Shown here one piece after another: positions 1-10,404 of a stretch of DNA of 64,000 nt. Origin of the DNA: Pseudomonas grimontii. Lineage in GTDB: Bacteria; Pseudomonadota; Gammaproteobacteria; Pseudomonadales; Pseudomonadaceae. The position numbers and the translations under genes are program-made. Positions within the stretch are counted from its first letter, which is position 1; each line of letters opens with the position of its first letter. The DNA lies in the NCBI RefSeq assembly GCF_007858185.1, contig NZ_VFES01000011.1, positions 124,001-188,000 on the forward strand, in the 5' to 3' direction. The notes beneath the pieces were generated by a model, which was given only the letters and a program-made list of their open reading frames with translations, was not told where the DNA came from and made no database searches.

Positions 1-1
1 G

Positions 2-337
2 CATCAAGACACGTCGATCTGGGTGTTTCCGGAGGGCACGCGCAACCTGGGCAAAGGCCTGTTGCCGTTCAAGAAAGGCGCGTTTCATATGGCCATCGCC
101 GCTGGCGTGCCCATCGTGCAGGTGTGTGTCAGCAATTACGTCACCCATATGCGGCTTAATCGCTGGAACAGCGGTGATGTGCTCATACGCTCGTTGCCAC
201 CGATTCCTACTGTGGGCCTGACTTCGGATGACATCCCGCAGTTGATGCAGACCTGTCAGGCGCAGATGGATGAGTGCATCACGGCCATGGACCGTGCACT
301 GCAATCCTCGGCAACAATCGAACTCGCGTCCAGCTAA
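2..337 (+). CDS. 1-acyl-sn-glycerol-3-phosphate acyltransferase, C-terminal part (PlsC family)
   Basis: This is the 3' end of a gene whose start lies before the window; the frame is open from base 2 to the TAA at 335-337. The first visible residues contain the VFPEGTRN signature (acyltransferase motif III, which binds the glycerol-3-phosphate backbone), followed by a K-G-A-F stretch and an AAGVPIV-type motif IV. PlsC enzymes add the second acyl chain to lysophosphatidic acid at the inner membrane. Identification rests on these two motifs. The catalytic HX4D motif would lie upstream and is not visible, so a related lysophospholipid acyltransferase is also possible. Confidence 0.85.
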   Translation, partial: HQDTSIWVFPEGTRNLGKGLLPFKKGAFHMAIAAGVPIVQVCVSNYVTHMRLNRWNSGDVLIRSLPPIPTVGLTSDDIPQLMQTCQAQMDECITAMDRALQSSATIELASS

Positions 338-367
338 GCTGCCCAACACCTGTCCCCCTAATAAGAA

Positions 368-1351
368 GTGATCAGCACCATGGGTAGAGTTGTTGCGGCC
401 GCCGTGTACAGCGCCGGAAAGAAAGTCACTGATATTACCCTCGACGAAGGCGCGGCCTGGGCCGCCAAACCCGGGCACTTTGTGTGGATCGGCCTGGAAG
501 AGCCCAACGCCCAGGAGCTGACCAACCTGCAACGCCAGTTCAACCTGCATGAATTGGCCATCGAAGACGCCCTGGAAAAACACAGCCGCCCCAAGCTGGA
601 AACCTTCGGTGATGCGCTGTTTATCGTCACCTATTCACCAGTACGCGAGAACGGCAAGCTGGAGTTTATCGAGACCCATATCTTTGCCGGTAAGGGCTAC
701 ATCATTACCGCACGCAATGGTCACTCGGCGTCCTACGGCTTTGTCCGCCAGCGTTGTGAGGCGCGCCCGCTGTTGCTGGAGCATGGGGAAGATTTCGTAC
801 TGTATGCACTGTTGGATTTCGTCACCGAAAACTACCAGCCGGTGAGCGAAGCGATCCACGCCGAGATCGATGAACTGGAGCACAACGTATTGTGCAGCTC
901 GCTGAGCGAGCGCGATATCCAGAAGATCCATGGCCTGCGCCGCGATGTACTGCGGCTCAAGCGCTATGTGGCGCCGATGGTGGAGATCAGCCAGGAGCTG
1001 CAGAAGCTGAGCTTCCCGTTTATCGACAAGAACATGCGCCCGTATTTCCGTGATGTGCAGATCCACGTGACACGGCAGATGGAAGACCTCACCACCCTAC
1101 GCGACATCGCCAGCCAGACCATCGAGATCGGTGTGTTGCTGGAGGCCTCGCGCCAGAGCGTGGTGCAGCGCAAGTTTGCCGCGTGGGCGGCGATCCTGGC
1201 GTTCCCCACCGCAGTGGCGGGGATTTATGGGATGAACTTCCAGAACATGCCCGAGCTGCAATGGCACTACGGCTATTTTGCAGTGCTCGGGTTTATTGCG
1301 TTCGGCTGCACGGGCTTGTGGGCCAGTTTCAAGCGCTCGGGCTGGCTTTAA
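368..1351 (+). CDS. CorA-family divalent metal transporter
   Basis: The 327-residue protein has a long soluble N-terminal domain and two C-terminal membrane helices, with the family's GMN signature (G-I-Y-G-M-N-F) near residue 287 just after the first helix. This is the layout of the pentameric CorA/ZntB magnesium, cobalt or zinc channels of the inner membrane. The listed start is GTG; an ATG four codons downstream (380) reads M-G-R-V and is an equally good start. The stop overlaps by 4 bp the end of the convergent amidotransferase gene. Metal specificity cannot be read from the sequence. Confidence 0.88.
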   Translation: MISTMGRVVAAAVYSAGKKVTDITLDEGAAWAAKPGHFVWIGLEEPNAQELTNLQRQFNLHELAIEDALEKHSRPKLETFGDALFIVTYSPVRENGKLEFIETHIFAGKGYIITARNGHSASYGFVRQRCEARPLLLEHGEDFVLYALLDFVTENYQPVSEAIHAEIDELEHNVLCSSLSERDIQKIHGLRRDVLRLKRYVAPMVEISQELQKLSFPFIDKNMRPYFRDVQIHVTRQMEDLTTLRDIASQTIEIGVLLEASRQSVVQRKFAAWAAILAFPTAVAGIYGMNFQNMPELQWHYGYFAVLGFIAFGCTGLWASFKRSGWL

Positions 1352-2073
1352 ACCCGGGCCTCGGGCTTGTGCGCCACGAAGCGCATCATCCATTCCGCCA
1401 CGGTGACGCCGTGGTGGTCGCGCGCCAGGCTGGCTACGCCGTTTGTGTAGACTTTTTCACCCAGGGTTGTCTGAAGAATCTCCAGCAGCTCGCGGGAATA
1501 GTCATGGATAAATTCCGGATGCCCCTGGAAGCACAGCACCTGGTCGCCGATGTGGTACGCGGCGAACGGGCAAAACTCGCTGGAGGCGATGACCGTGGCG
1601 TTGTCCGGCAAGGTCGTGACCTGGTCCTGGTGGCTGATCAATAGCGTCAGCTCTGGCACTTCGGGGCTCATCCACGGCGCCTTGGTATCCAGTTTGTAAT
1701 CGTGAATGCCCATGCCCCAGCCCTGGCCGGCGCGCTCGGCCTTGCCGCCCAGCAGCAGCGCCAGCAATTGGTGGCCGAAGCAGATGCCCAGCAACTTGTC
1801 GCCACGCTCATAGCGTTCGAGCAGGTAGGTCTTGAGGGTCTGGATCCATGGGTCGGTGCCGAAGGAATCGGCCTTGCTGCCGGTCACCAGGTAGGCATCG
1901 AACACTTCGTCGTCCGACGGGTATTCGCCCTGCACCACGTTGTACACGACAAACTCGGCAGGAATCGGCTGCTTGGAGAACAGGCGCTTGAACATCTGCC
2001 CATACCCTTGGTACTGATCGATCAAGCCTGGACGCAGGATATCGGTTTCCAGGATACAGACGCGTAGCGACAT
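1348..2073 (-). CDS. class I glutamine amidotransferase-like protein
   Basis: The 241-residue protein is a stand-alone GATase1 domain: nucleophile Cys98 in G-I-C-F-G-H, and the His185 / Glu187 pair in G-H-P-E, make up the usual triad. It resembles GMP-synthase-like amidotransferases that have no attached synthetase domain, so the acceptor substrate is unknown. The ATG at 2073 (M-S-L-R-V) was chosen over a longer frame because the 24 upstream residues are unlike the family. It is convergent with the CorA gene and not clearly in an operon. Confidence 0.85.
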   Translation of the reverse strand: MSLRVCILETDILRPGLIDQYQGYGQMFKRLFSKQPIPAEFVVYNVVQGEYPSDDEVFDAYLVTGSKADSFGTDPWIQTLKTYLLERYERGDKLLGICFGHQLLALLLGGKAERAGQGWGMGIHDYKLDTKAPWMSPEVPELTLLISHQDQVTTLPDNATVIASSEFCPFAAYHIGDQVLCFQGHPEFIHDYSRELLEILQTTLGEKVYTNGVASLARDHHGVTVAEWMMRFVAHKPEARV

Positions 2074-2166
2074 AAAAAATACCTGACACGGTGATGGGAA
2101 TAATGCACACCCCAGAGCCTGCCTTGAAATACCCCTCCAAGGCAAGCCCCGCTGGATGCTCTTTGA

Positions 2167-4314
2167 TCACCGAAACACTTCATCTCGTGCGGCTTTTTCG
2201 AGCAACAACGCCGGCGGCGAGAACCGCTCCCCATACTGTTCGGCCAGGTAGCGGGCGCGGGCAATAAAGTCGTTGAGGCCGTACTGGTTGATAAACTGCA
2301 ACGCGCCACCACTCCAGGCGGCAAAGCCAATCCCGAAGATCGACCCCACGTTGGCGTCAGCGGTGGACATCAACACGCCCTCCTCCACGCATCGCACGGT
2401 CTCGATGGCCTGGATAAACAGCAGACGGTCGCGCACATCCTGCGCTGAAATCCGCTGGTCGGCTCGCTCAAAGCGCGCTTTCAACTCAGGCCACAAATGC
2501 TTCTGCCCGCCCGCCGGGTACTCGTAGAAACCGCCCCCCGCCGCCTTGCCCGCGCGTTTGTACTCGTTCACCAACAGATCAATCACCACCGTCGCCGGAT
2601 GGCTCGGCACTGCTTTACCTTCAGCCTGCAGATCCTTGGCAGCCTGCTGTCGGATATGGCTCATCAGGCTGAGGGACACTTCGTCGGACACCGCCAGCGG
2701 CCCTACCGGCATACCCGCCTTGCGCGCCTCGGTCTCGATCATCGGCGCAGCCACACCTTCGCCCAGCATGGCGATGCCTTCATGGGTGAAGGTGCCGAAC
2801 ACCCGCGAAGTGAAGAACCCACGACTGTCGTTGACCACGATCGGAGTTTTCTTGATTTGCAGGACGAAATCGAACCCCCGGGCCAGGGTTTCGTCCGAAG
2901 TGCGGGCGCCCTTGATAATTTCCACCAGGGGCATCTTGTCCACCGGGCTGAAGAAATGCAGGCCGATGAACTTGCCTTGATCCGGCACCGCCGTGGCCAG
3001 GCCGCTGATGGGCAAGGTGGACGTGTTGGAGGCGATCACCGCATCGGCGCCGACCACACGGTGTGCGGCAGCCGAGACCTTGGCCTTGAGTTCACGATCT
3101 TCGAAGACCGCCTCGATGATCAGGTCGCAACCGACCAGATCAGCCTCCGAAGCCGTAGGATGAATCCGCGCGAGGGTGGTTTCGCGCTGCTCGGCGGTCA
3201 ATTGCCCACGGCTGACCTTCTTGTCCAACAGCGCCATCGAATGCGCCTTGCCCTTCTCGGCGGCCGCCAGGTTGATGTCCTTGAGCACCACATCGATGCC
3301 CGCGCAGGCGCTGACATAGGCGATGCCTGCGCCCATCATCCCGGCGCCAAGCACCCCGACCTTACGCGTCACGTACGGCGCAAAGCCCTGAGGCCGCGAG
3401 CTGCCGGCGTTGATTTCATTGAGTTGGAACCAGAAGGTGCCAATCATGTTTTTCGCCACCTGCCCGGTGACCAGTTCGGTGAAGTAGCGGGTTTCGATCA
3501 GGTGCGCGGTATCGAAATCCACCTGCGCGCCTTCCACGGCGGCGCAGAGGATTTTCTCCGGGGCCGGGAAGCAGCCATTGGTTTTGCTGCGCAAGATCGA
3601 CGGTGCGATGGCGAGCATTTGCGCAACTTTCGGGCTGGACGGCGTGCCACCGGGAATCTGATAAGTCTTGGTGTCCCACGGCTGCTTGGCCTGCGGATTG
3701 GCGAGAATCCAGGCGCGGGATTTGGCCAGCAGTTCAGTGCGATCCGCCGCCAGTTCATCCACCAACCCGGCTTGCAGCGCCTGCTGGGGCCGGACTTTTT
3801 TGCCTTCGAGCAAATACGGCAAAGCTTTTTCCAGCCCAAGCATGCGCACCATACGCACCACGCCACCGCCGCCCGGCAGCAGGCCGAGGGTGACCTCCGG
3901 CAAACCGAGTTGTACCGACTTGTCATCCAGCACGACGCGGTAATGACACGCCAGGCAGACCTCCCAACCACCGCCGAGGGCTGCGCCATTGATGGCGGCC
4001 ACCACCGGCTTGCCGAGGGTTTCCAGGCTGCGCAGTTGCGCCTTCAACACCACCACACTGTCGTAGAAATCCTTGGCGTGAGCCTTGTCGACCTTGATCA
4101 GTTCATTGAGGTCGCCGCCGGCGAAAAAAGTCTTCTTCGCCGAGGTGATAACCACACCGGCAATGTCGTCCTTTTCCGCTTGCAGGCGTGCGACGGTGGC
4201 CGCCATCGCGTCGCGGTACGCGGCGTTCATGGTGTTGGCGCTCTGGCCGGGCATGTCGAGGGTCAGCACCACGATCTGGTCCTGGCCTTTTTCGTAACGA
4301 ATGGCATCGGTCAT
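2167..4314 (-). CDS. multifunctional beta-oxidation protein (enoyl-CoA hydratase / 3-hydroxyacyl-CoA dehydrogenase)
   Basis: The 715-residue protein, the usual FadB/FadJ length, has an N-terminal crotonase domain (about 1-200) with the oxyanion-hole and acid region G-G-W-E-V near Glu118 and Glu140, then an NAD-binding fold near residue 320 (G-A-G-M-M-G-A-G), then a C-terminal dehydrogenase domain. It would hydrate enoyl-CoA and oxidise the hydroxyacyl-CoA in fatty-acid breakdown. It follows the thiolase gene with a 16-bp gap, so the two probably form one complex. It is a paralogue of classical FadB: the N-terminus M-T-D-A-I-R-Y differs from the FadB start I remember. The open frame continues upstream, but only the ATG at 4314 fits the family start. 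Confidence 0.9.
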   Translation of the reverse strand: MTDAIRYEKGQDQIVVLTLDMPGQSANTMNAAYRDAMAATVARLQAEKDDIAGVVITSAKKTFFAGGDLNELIKVDKAHAKDFYDSVVVLKAQLRSLETLGKPVVAAINGAALGGGWEVCLACHYRVVLDDKSVQLGLPEVTLGLLPGGGGVVRMVRMLGLEKALPYLLEGKKVRPQQALQAGLVDELAADRTELLAKSRAWILANPQAKQPWDTKTYQIPGGTPSSPKVAQMLAIAPSILRSKTNGCFPAPEKILCAAVEGAQVDFDTAHLIETRYFTELVTGQVAKNMIGTFWFQLNEINAGSSRPQGFAPYVTRKVGVLGAGMMGAGIAYVSACAGIDVVLKDINLAAAEKGKAHSMALLDKKVSRGQLTAEQRETTLARIHPTASEADLVGCDLIIEAVFEDRELKAKVSAAAHRVVGADAVIASNTSTLPISGLATAVPDQGKFIGLHFFSPVDKMPLVEIIKGARTSDETLARGFDFVLQIKKTPIVVNDSRGFFTSRVFGTFTHEGIAMLGEGVAAPMIETEARKAGMPVGPLAVSDEVSLSLMSHIRQQAAKDLQAEGKAVPSHPATVVIDLLVNEYKRAGKAAGGGFYEYPAGGQKHLWPELKARFERADQRISAQDVRDRLLFIQAIETVRCVEEGVLMSTADANVGSIFGIGFAAWSGGALQFINQYGLNDFIARARYLAEQYGERFSPPALLLEKAARDEVFR

Positions 4315-4330
4315 GACAAATTCCTTGGGC

Positions 4331-5536
<1,206 letters not shown>

Positions 5537-5925
5537 GACGTCCTCGAACCATTGCGCAGTAGTGCCCTTACCTTAGGCCCGATTGACACGGTTTCAATGA
5601 CGGATGCGCTCATTGCTTTTGACCGCCACGCTCGGACGAACGGTAGGTACCTAAGGTAATTGCGTGATTAATCGTTTTAGCTGTCTAGCCAAGGCATTGG
5701 CGCCAAGATGGCGTTATGCCTCATGCCTTTTTAAGCTGAAACTCTTATTAAGTGATATGAAATGGGTCTAAGCCGCAAAGAACGAGGGCTCTAAGGTTCA
5801 ATCAGTAAGAAGTTGCTGCCGGGTTTTGCTGGAGCAGCTGTAAGAAAAGCGACACGTCACCTTGCGATACTCATCACACCGGCACGCATTTGACGCTCAG
5901 GAATAACAACAAAAGGCAGTCAGCC
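5537..5925. other. 389-bp intergenic region without a recognised gene
   Basis: This gap lies between the divergent thiolase operon and a small open reading frame. It must hold the thiolase-operon promoter on the minus strand. I see a short palindrome TAGGTACCTA near 5644-5653 but no clear paired -35/-10 and no PsrA-type GAAAC...GTTTC site. Confidence 0.5.
5902..5916 (+). promoter_or_regulatory. A-rich Crc/Hfq-type (CA) motif before the 31-residue ORF
   Basis: AATAACAACAAAAGG merges with the probable ribosome-binding site of the ATG at 5926. It matches the AAnAAnAA pattern by which Hfq with Crc blocks translation of catabolite-repressed genes in Pseudomonas. Motif match only. Confidence 0.4.
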
Positions 5926-6021
5926 ATGTTCAAACATTCGAAAGTACGTCAGGCGGGACTTATTCTGTTCGCCACCACCCTGATTCTGATCTTGCCCAAC
6001 CTGACCAAGGTTATTGGCTAA
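5926..6021 (+). CDS. 31-residue small membrane protein (candidate)
   Basis: ATG to TAA encodes a short basic N-terminus (M-F-K-H-S-K-V-R-Q) followed by one hydrophobic helix (A-G-L-I-L-F-A-T-T-L-I-L-I-L-P) and a short polar tail, a convincing single-pass membrane peptide. AAAAGG lies 9-10 bases before the ATG and merges with an AACAACAAAA tract. No family is recognised. The charge pattern would place the C-terminus outside the cytoplasm. The case rests on composition and ribosome-binding site; conservation in relatives would decide. Confidence 0.55.
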   Translation: MFKHSKVRQAGLILFATTLILILPNLTKVIG

Positions 6022-6182
6022 CGGTCCGCCCTCCATTCTGTGCACTTATTGCATCGGGATTATCGCTTTTGGCAGCACCTGTCGGGACTTCGTGCATAGC
6101 GATCCTGTTGCAGGGGCTGCCTTTTTACGCGCGCTTTTCCGGTATCGTGGGCCCCATCGCCACTTAACACGGGGCCGCCGTC

Positions 6183-6989
6183 TTGAAACCGACCTTCGCA
6201 CTCCTTGCCTTGTTGCTCGCCCTGCCCGCCTCGGCGGCACAATTGACCGTCGAGCTGGATCACACCCGCAAAACGTGGGAAACCGCCGACCTGCTCAAGC
6301 ATCCGGACGCGCAAACGGTGCAGGTCGTCGATGACGTCTCCTACAAACGCAACATGACCTATCGCGCAGTACCGCTGGCAGTGCTCCTACCGGGTCTCCC
6401 GCCCGATAAGCATCTGCAAGCCGTTGCCCTCGATGGATTCGCCGCGGAACTGACGGCCGCACCGTTGCTGCAAAAAAACGGCGCGCGCGCCTGGCTGGCC
6501 GTGGAAGACCCGGCCCACCCCTGGCCGCCATTGGCAGACGGCAAGCCGAGCGCCGGGCCGTTCTACCTGGTGTGGACCGATCCCCAAGCCGGGCATATCA
6601 GCCCGGAACAGTGGCCGTTCCAGATCTCCGGGATCAAGCAGCTGACGACGGTGGCCGAACGTTTTCCGGCGTTGTTGCCCGACCCGAGGCTGGCGGCCGA
6701 TGATCCGGTCAACCAGGGCTTTGCGCTGTTCCAGAAGAACTGCCTGGCCTGCCACCGCCTCAATGGCGGCGGCGATGCACAGGTGGGACCGGACCTGAAT
6801 ATTCCCTACAACCCTACGGAATATTTCAGCGGCGACTTCCTCAAGCGCTATATCCGCGATCCGCAGAGCTTGAGGCACTGGCCACAGGCGAAGATGCCAG
6901 CGTTCGCCGCCAGTGTGTTGCCTGACAGCGAGCTGGAGTTGCTGGTGGGGTACTTGAAGCATATGGCGGGGCGTAAGCAACTACCTTGA
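6183..6989 (+). CDS. periplasmic cytochrome c domain protein
   Basis: The 268-residue protein has a signal peptide (L-L-A-L-L-L-A-L-P-A-S-A-A), an N-terminal domain of about 145 residues that I do not identify with confidence, and a C-terminal class I cytochrome c domain with haem-binding C-L-A-C-H at 187-191 and a likely distal Met in K-M-P-A-F. It would carry electrons in the periplasm. The start is TTG at 6183: an in-frame stop lies 18 bases upstream and no ATG or GTG is available. It is convergent with the transglutaminase gene. Its redox partner is not in the window. Confidence 0.8.
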   Translation: MKPTFALLALLLALPASAAQLTVELDHTRKTWETADLLKHPDAQTVQVVDDVSYKRNMTYRAVPLAVLLPGLPPDKHLQAVALDGFAAELTAAPLLQKNGARAWLAVEDPAHPWPPLADGKPSAGPFYLVWTDPQAGHISPEQWPFQISGIKQLTTVAERFPALLPDPRLAADDPVNQGFALFQKNCLACHRLNGGGDAQVGPDLNIPYNPTEYFSGDFLKRYIRDPQSLRHWPQAKMPAFAASVLPDSELELLVGYLKHMAGRKQLP

Positions 6990-7017
6990 ATCCACCACAA
7001 CCCCTGTGGCAAGTGGA

Positions 7018-7821
7018 TTATTGCTGCTGGACCGAGATCACCGGCGTCGGCGCCACGAACACCTTGGCATGCATCTGCTCATGCCCGCCGCCACGGCGCA
7101 TGCCACGCACCGGGCAAGCGTCGAGGTAGTCCAGGCCCACGGCCAGTTTCAAATGCCGCTCCGGCCGGGCCAGTTGGTTGGTCACGTCAAAGCTGTACCA
7201 GGCGTCATCCAGCCAGGCCTCGGCCCAGGCGTGGCTGGCCAGGTGGGTGCTGTCTTCCGTGTACAAATACCCCGACACATACCGCGCAGGAATGCCCAGG
7301 CTGCGCGCGCAGGCCAGGAACGCATGGGTATGGTCCTGGCACACCCCCGCCCGCCCTGCGAAGGCCTGGGCGGCACAGGTGTCGACTTCGGTGGCACCCG
7401 GCGTGTAGACCATCGACTGGTTGAGGGCGTGCATCAGGTCGATCAACGCGGTGCGATCACGACGCTGGTGGCAATGCTGTTGCGCAAAGGCGCGCAGGGC
7501 TTCGTCCGGCTCAGTCAGGCGGGTGCAGCGCAGGAACGGAAAGGCTGACTGGCTCTCATGCTCGGCCTCGCGCAACTCATCGATATCCACCTGGCCACGG
7601 GCGCCGATGATGATGGCGTCGTGGGGTTCGTCCAGGGTCAGCACGTGCAGGATATTACCGAACGGATCTATCTGCGCACGCACCGGGCGTGGCAGGTCCA
7701 GCTGCCAACTGAGCACATGCTGACGCTCGCTGTCGTGGGGCGTAAGGCGCAGGTACTGGATGCTGGCGCGTACCTGGTCGTCGTAATGGTAGGTGGTTTC
7801 GTGACTGATGGAGAGTCTCAT
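7018..7821 (-). CDS. transglutaminase-like cysteine peptidase family protein
   Basis: The 267-residue protein has the bacterial transglutaminase N-terminal beta domain (about 1-85), then the catalytic core with Cys161 (G-V-C-Q-D-H), His197 (S-H-A-W-A-E) and Asp212 (F-D-V-T-N), a complete triad. It is the last gene of a three-gene operon, overlapping the alpha-E gene by 4 bp. In this neighbourhood, known from comparative genomics, the transglutaminase/peptidase is predicted to act on a peptide made by the ATP-grasp ligase. No export signal is seen, so it is probably cytoplasmic. The substrate is unknown. Confidence 0.88.
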   Translation of the reverse strand: MRLSISHETTYHYDDQVRASIQYLRLTPHDSERQHVLSWQLDLPRPVRAQIDPFGNILHVLTLDEPHDAIIIGARGQVDIDELREAEHESQSAFPFLRCTRLTEPDEALRAFAQQHCHQRRDRTALIDLMHALNQSMVYTPGATEVDTCAAQAFAGRAGVCQDHTHAFLACARSLGIPARYVSGYLYTEDSTHLASHAWAEAWLDDAWYSFDVTNQLARPERHLKLAVGLDYLDACPVRGMRRGGGHEQMHAKVFVAPTPVISVQQQ

Positions 7822-8768
7822 GCAGCCTCCAGGTAGGAACTGTAGATGGCGTCGCCCAACTGGCGGACCAAGGGGATAAAGTCGGTCAGCCAGGCGTGCA
7901 GGCCTTCCTCGAGGATTTCATCGATCGCGGTGAAGCGCAGGCGCGCATCCATCTCGGCCGCCAGGCGCTGGGCCGGACGGCCGTTGATGCCGGGCAGGCT
8001 GGCGAGGATCTGGTCGATCTCTTCGCTGCAGGCCCGCAGCGAGCGCGGTACATCGGCGCGCAACAGCAACAGCTCCGCGACTTGTCGGGCGCCTGGGGCG
8101 TCGCGGTAGATCTCGGTGTAGGCCTCGAACGACGATAACGCGCGCAGCAAGGCACTCCACTGATAGTAGGCGTGGGCGGTGCCATCGGTGACGGCTTCGG
8201 CCTGGTCGCCGGCCATTTCATAACGCGCATCCAGCAGGCGCAGGGTGTTGTCGGCGCGTTCGATAAAGGTGCCCAGGCGAATAAAACGGAAGGCGTCGTT
8301 GCGCATGATGGTGCCGTAGGTTGCCCCCCGGAACAGATGGGAACGTTCCTTGACCCACTCGCAGAACCGACTCATGCCGTAGCGGCTGAGGCCTTGCTGT
8401 GAGATTTCGCGAATATCCAGCCACGTGGCGTTGATGTTTTCCCACATGTCGGCGGTAATTCGCCCACGCACGGCATGGGCACTGGCCCGCGCCGCGCCGA
8501 GACAACTGTAGATACTGGCCGGGTTGGCCGCATCCAGGGCGAAGAAATGCAACAGGCGTTCGGCGTGCAGTTCACCGTGGCGTTCGCGGTAGTCATCCAG
8601 CGTGCCGGTGATCAGCAGCGGCATGGCCAACTCATGCAGGCCATCACCGCGCCCATCCTGGGGCATCAGCGACAGCGAATAACTGACATCGAGCATGCGC
8701 GCGAGGTTTTCAGCGCGTTCCAGGTAGCGCGACATCCAGTACAAATCCGAGGCAGTTCTACTCAACAT
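7818..8768 (-). CDS. alpha-E domain-containing protein
   Basis: The 316-residue protein is all-helical in appearance and begins M-L-S-R-T-A-S-D-L-Y-W-M-S-R-Y-L-E-R-A, the hallmark of the alpha-E family, which almost always sits next to circularly permuted ATP-grasp and transglutaminase genes. Its biochemical role is unknown. The ATG at 8768 lies 4 bp after the ATP-grasp stop, so the genes are translationally coupled; the longer frame to 8843 would overlap the upstream gene. Confidence 0.87.
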   Translation of the reverse strand: MLSRTASDLYWMSRYLERAENLARMLDVSYSLSLMPQDGRGDGLHELAMPLLITGTLDDYRERHGELHAERLLHFFALDAANPASIYSCLGAARASAHAVRGRITADMWENINATWLDIREISQQGLSRYGMSRFCEWVKERSHLFRGATYGTIMRNDAFRFIRLGTFIERADNTLRLLDARYEMAGDQAEAVTDGTAHAYYQWSALLRALSSFEAYTEIYRDAPGARQVAELLLLRADVPRSLRACSEEIDQILASLPGINGRPAQRLAAEMDARLRFTAIDEILEEGLHAWLTDFIPLVRQLGDAIYSSYLEAA

Positions 8769-8772
8769 GGCA

Positions 8773-10182
8773 TCAGTCCTCGACCACCCAGGTGTCTTTG
8801 GTGCCGCCACCCTGAGACGAATTAACCACCAGTGACCCTTCACGCAGCGCTACACGGGTCAAACCGCCGGGTACCACACGGGTTTCCTTGCCGGACAACA
8901 CGAACGGGCGCAGGTCGATATGGCGCGGTGCAATGCCGTTTTCGACAAAGGTGGGGCAGGTGGATAAACACAGGGTTGGCTGTGCGATATAGGCCTGGGG
9001 CTTGGCCTTGATACGCGCACGGAAGGCTTCGATTTCGGCTGCCGTGGACGCAGGCCCCACCAGCATGCCGTAGCCGCCGGAGCCCTGGGTTTCCTTCACC
9101 ACCAGGTCCGGCAGGTTGGCCAGCACGTGGGACAATTCGTCGGGCTTACGGCATTGGAATGTGGGAACGTTCTGCAGGATGGGTTCTTCATCCAGGTAAA
9201 AACGGATCATCTCGGTGACGAAGGGGTACACCGACTTGTCATCCGCCACCCCGGTGCCGATCGCATTAGCCAGTACCACGTTGCCCGAGCGATACGCCGC
9301 CAGCAGGCCGGGCACGCCGAGCATGGAGTCCGGGTTGAACGCCAGCGGGTCGAGGAACGCATCGTCGAGGCGACGGTAGATCACGTCCACGGCTTTGGGG
9401 CCGTCGGTGGTGCGCATGAACACACGGTCATCGCGCACGAACAGATCCGCGCCTTCCACCAGCTCCACGCCCATTTCCCGGGCTAAAAATGCATGCTCAA
9501 AAAACGCGCTGTTGAAACGCCCAGGGGTCAGTACCACCACGCTGGGGTTATCCAGGGGGCTGGCGCTTTTCAGGGTATCGAGCAGCAGATTGGGGTAGTG
9601 ATCGATCGGCGCGATGCGCTGGGCGGCGAACAACTCAGGGAACAGGCGCATCATCATCTTGCGGTCTTCGAGCATGTAGCTCACGCCGCTCGGCGTACGC
9701 AGGTTGTCCTCCAGCACGTAGTAGGTGCCGTCGCCATCGCGTACGAGGTCGACCCCGGAGATGTGGGAATAAAGGTCGCGATGCAGGTTCAGCCCCTGCA
9801 TCGCCAACTGGTATTGCTCGTTGGCCAGTACCTGTTCAGCCGGAATGATCCCAGCCTTGATGATGCGTTGTTCGTGGTAGAGGTCGGCGAGAAACATGTT
9901 CAGCGCCTTGACCCTTTGAATGCAGCCACGCTCGACCATGCGCCATTCGCTGGCGGGAATACTGCGGGGGATGGTGTCGAAAGGAATCAAACGCTCGGTG
10001 CCCTGCTCGTCCCCGTAAAGCGTGAAGGTGATCCCGGCGCGGTGGAACAGCAAGTCGGCTTCGCGCCGGCGCTGGGCCAGCAGTTCAGCGGGGGTGTCGG
10101 CCAACCAGCGGGCGAACTCGCGGTAGTGAGGGCGAACCTGCCCTGCCCCATCGTACATTTCGTCGTAATAAGTGCGGATCAT
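8773..10182 (-). CDS. circularly permuted ATP-grasp protein (predicted peptide ligase)
   Basis: The 469-residue protein shows the circularly permuted ATP-grasp hallmarks: V-L-E-D-N-L-R-T-P-S-G-V-S-Y-M-L-E-D near 155, V-V-K-E-T-Q-G-S-G-G-Y-G-M near 370 (glycine-rich nucleotide loop) and L-R-P-F-V near 425. The family is predicted to form amide bonds, ligating amino acids or short peptides. The ATG at 10182 is preceded by a strong AAGGAG six bases upstream; the longer frame adds an unrelated 21 residues. It heads the operon with the alpha-E and transglutaminase genes. Confidence 0.88.
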   Translation of the reverse strand: MIRTYYDEMYDGAGQVRPHYREFARWLADTPAELLAQRRREADLLFHRAGITFTLYGDEQGTERLIPFDTIPRSIPASEWRMVERGCIQRVKALNMFLADLYHEQRIIKAGIIPAEQVLANEQYQLAMQGLNLHRDLYSHISGVDLVRDGDGTYYVLEDNLRTPSGVSYMLEDRKMMMRLFPELFAAQRIAPIDHYPNLLLDTLKSASPLDNPSVVVLTPGRFNSAFFEHAFLAREMGVELVEGADLFVRDDRVFMRTTDGPKAVDVIYRRLDDAFLDPLAFNPDSMLGVPGLLAAYRSGNVVLANAIGTGVADDKSVYPFVTEMIRFYLDEEPILQNVPTFQCRKPDELSHVLANLPDLVVKETQGSGGYGMLVGPASTAAEIEAFRARIKAKPQAYIAQPTLCLSTCPTFVENGIAPRHIDLRPFVLSGKETRVVPGGLTRVALREGSLVVNSSQGGGTKDTWVVED

Positions 10183-10404
10183 GCCGTACTCCTTGTCACC
10201 CGGACGCAAGAACCATCGCAAGGCCCGTGCCAGCGGCATAAACACTTAAAAATCAGTGGGTTAAATATAAGCAAAGACCTGGTCGCACCGTCCTGGTGCG
10301 CAGAATGCGCGCTGCAATGCTGCACGCTTCATGGCAATGCAAGCTTTGGCTATCAACAGCATAGCCAGAGTTGATTTCACTGCCCGCCGAAGCCTGCGGA
10401 TAAT
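10183..10404. other. intergenic region upstream of the ATP-grasp operon
   Basis: No gene is seen here. A T/A-rich patch near 10246-10275 could hold the operon promoter on the minus strand (TTATATT), but no convincing -35 element is evident. The plus strand from about 10371 may hold the promoter of the adjacent candidate RNA. Confidence 0.4.

Noticed and set aside
1183..1644. 153-residue plus-strand frame across the CorA / amidotransferase junction
   Set aside because: Out of frame with CorA and antisense to the amidotransferase catalytic region; no independent ribosome-binding site.
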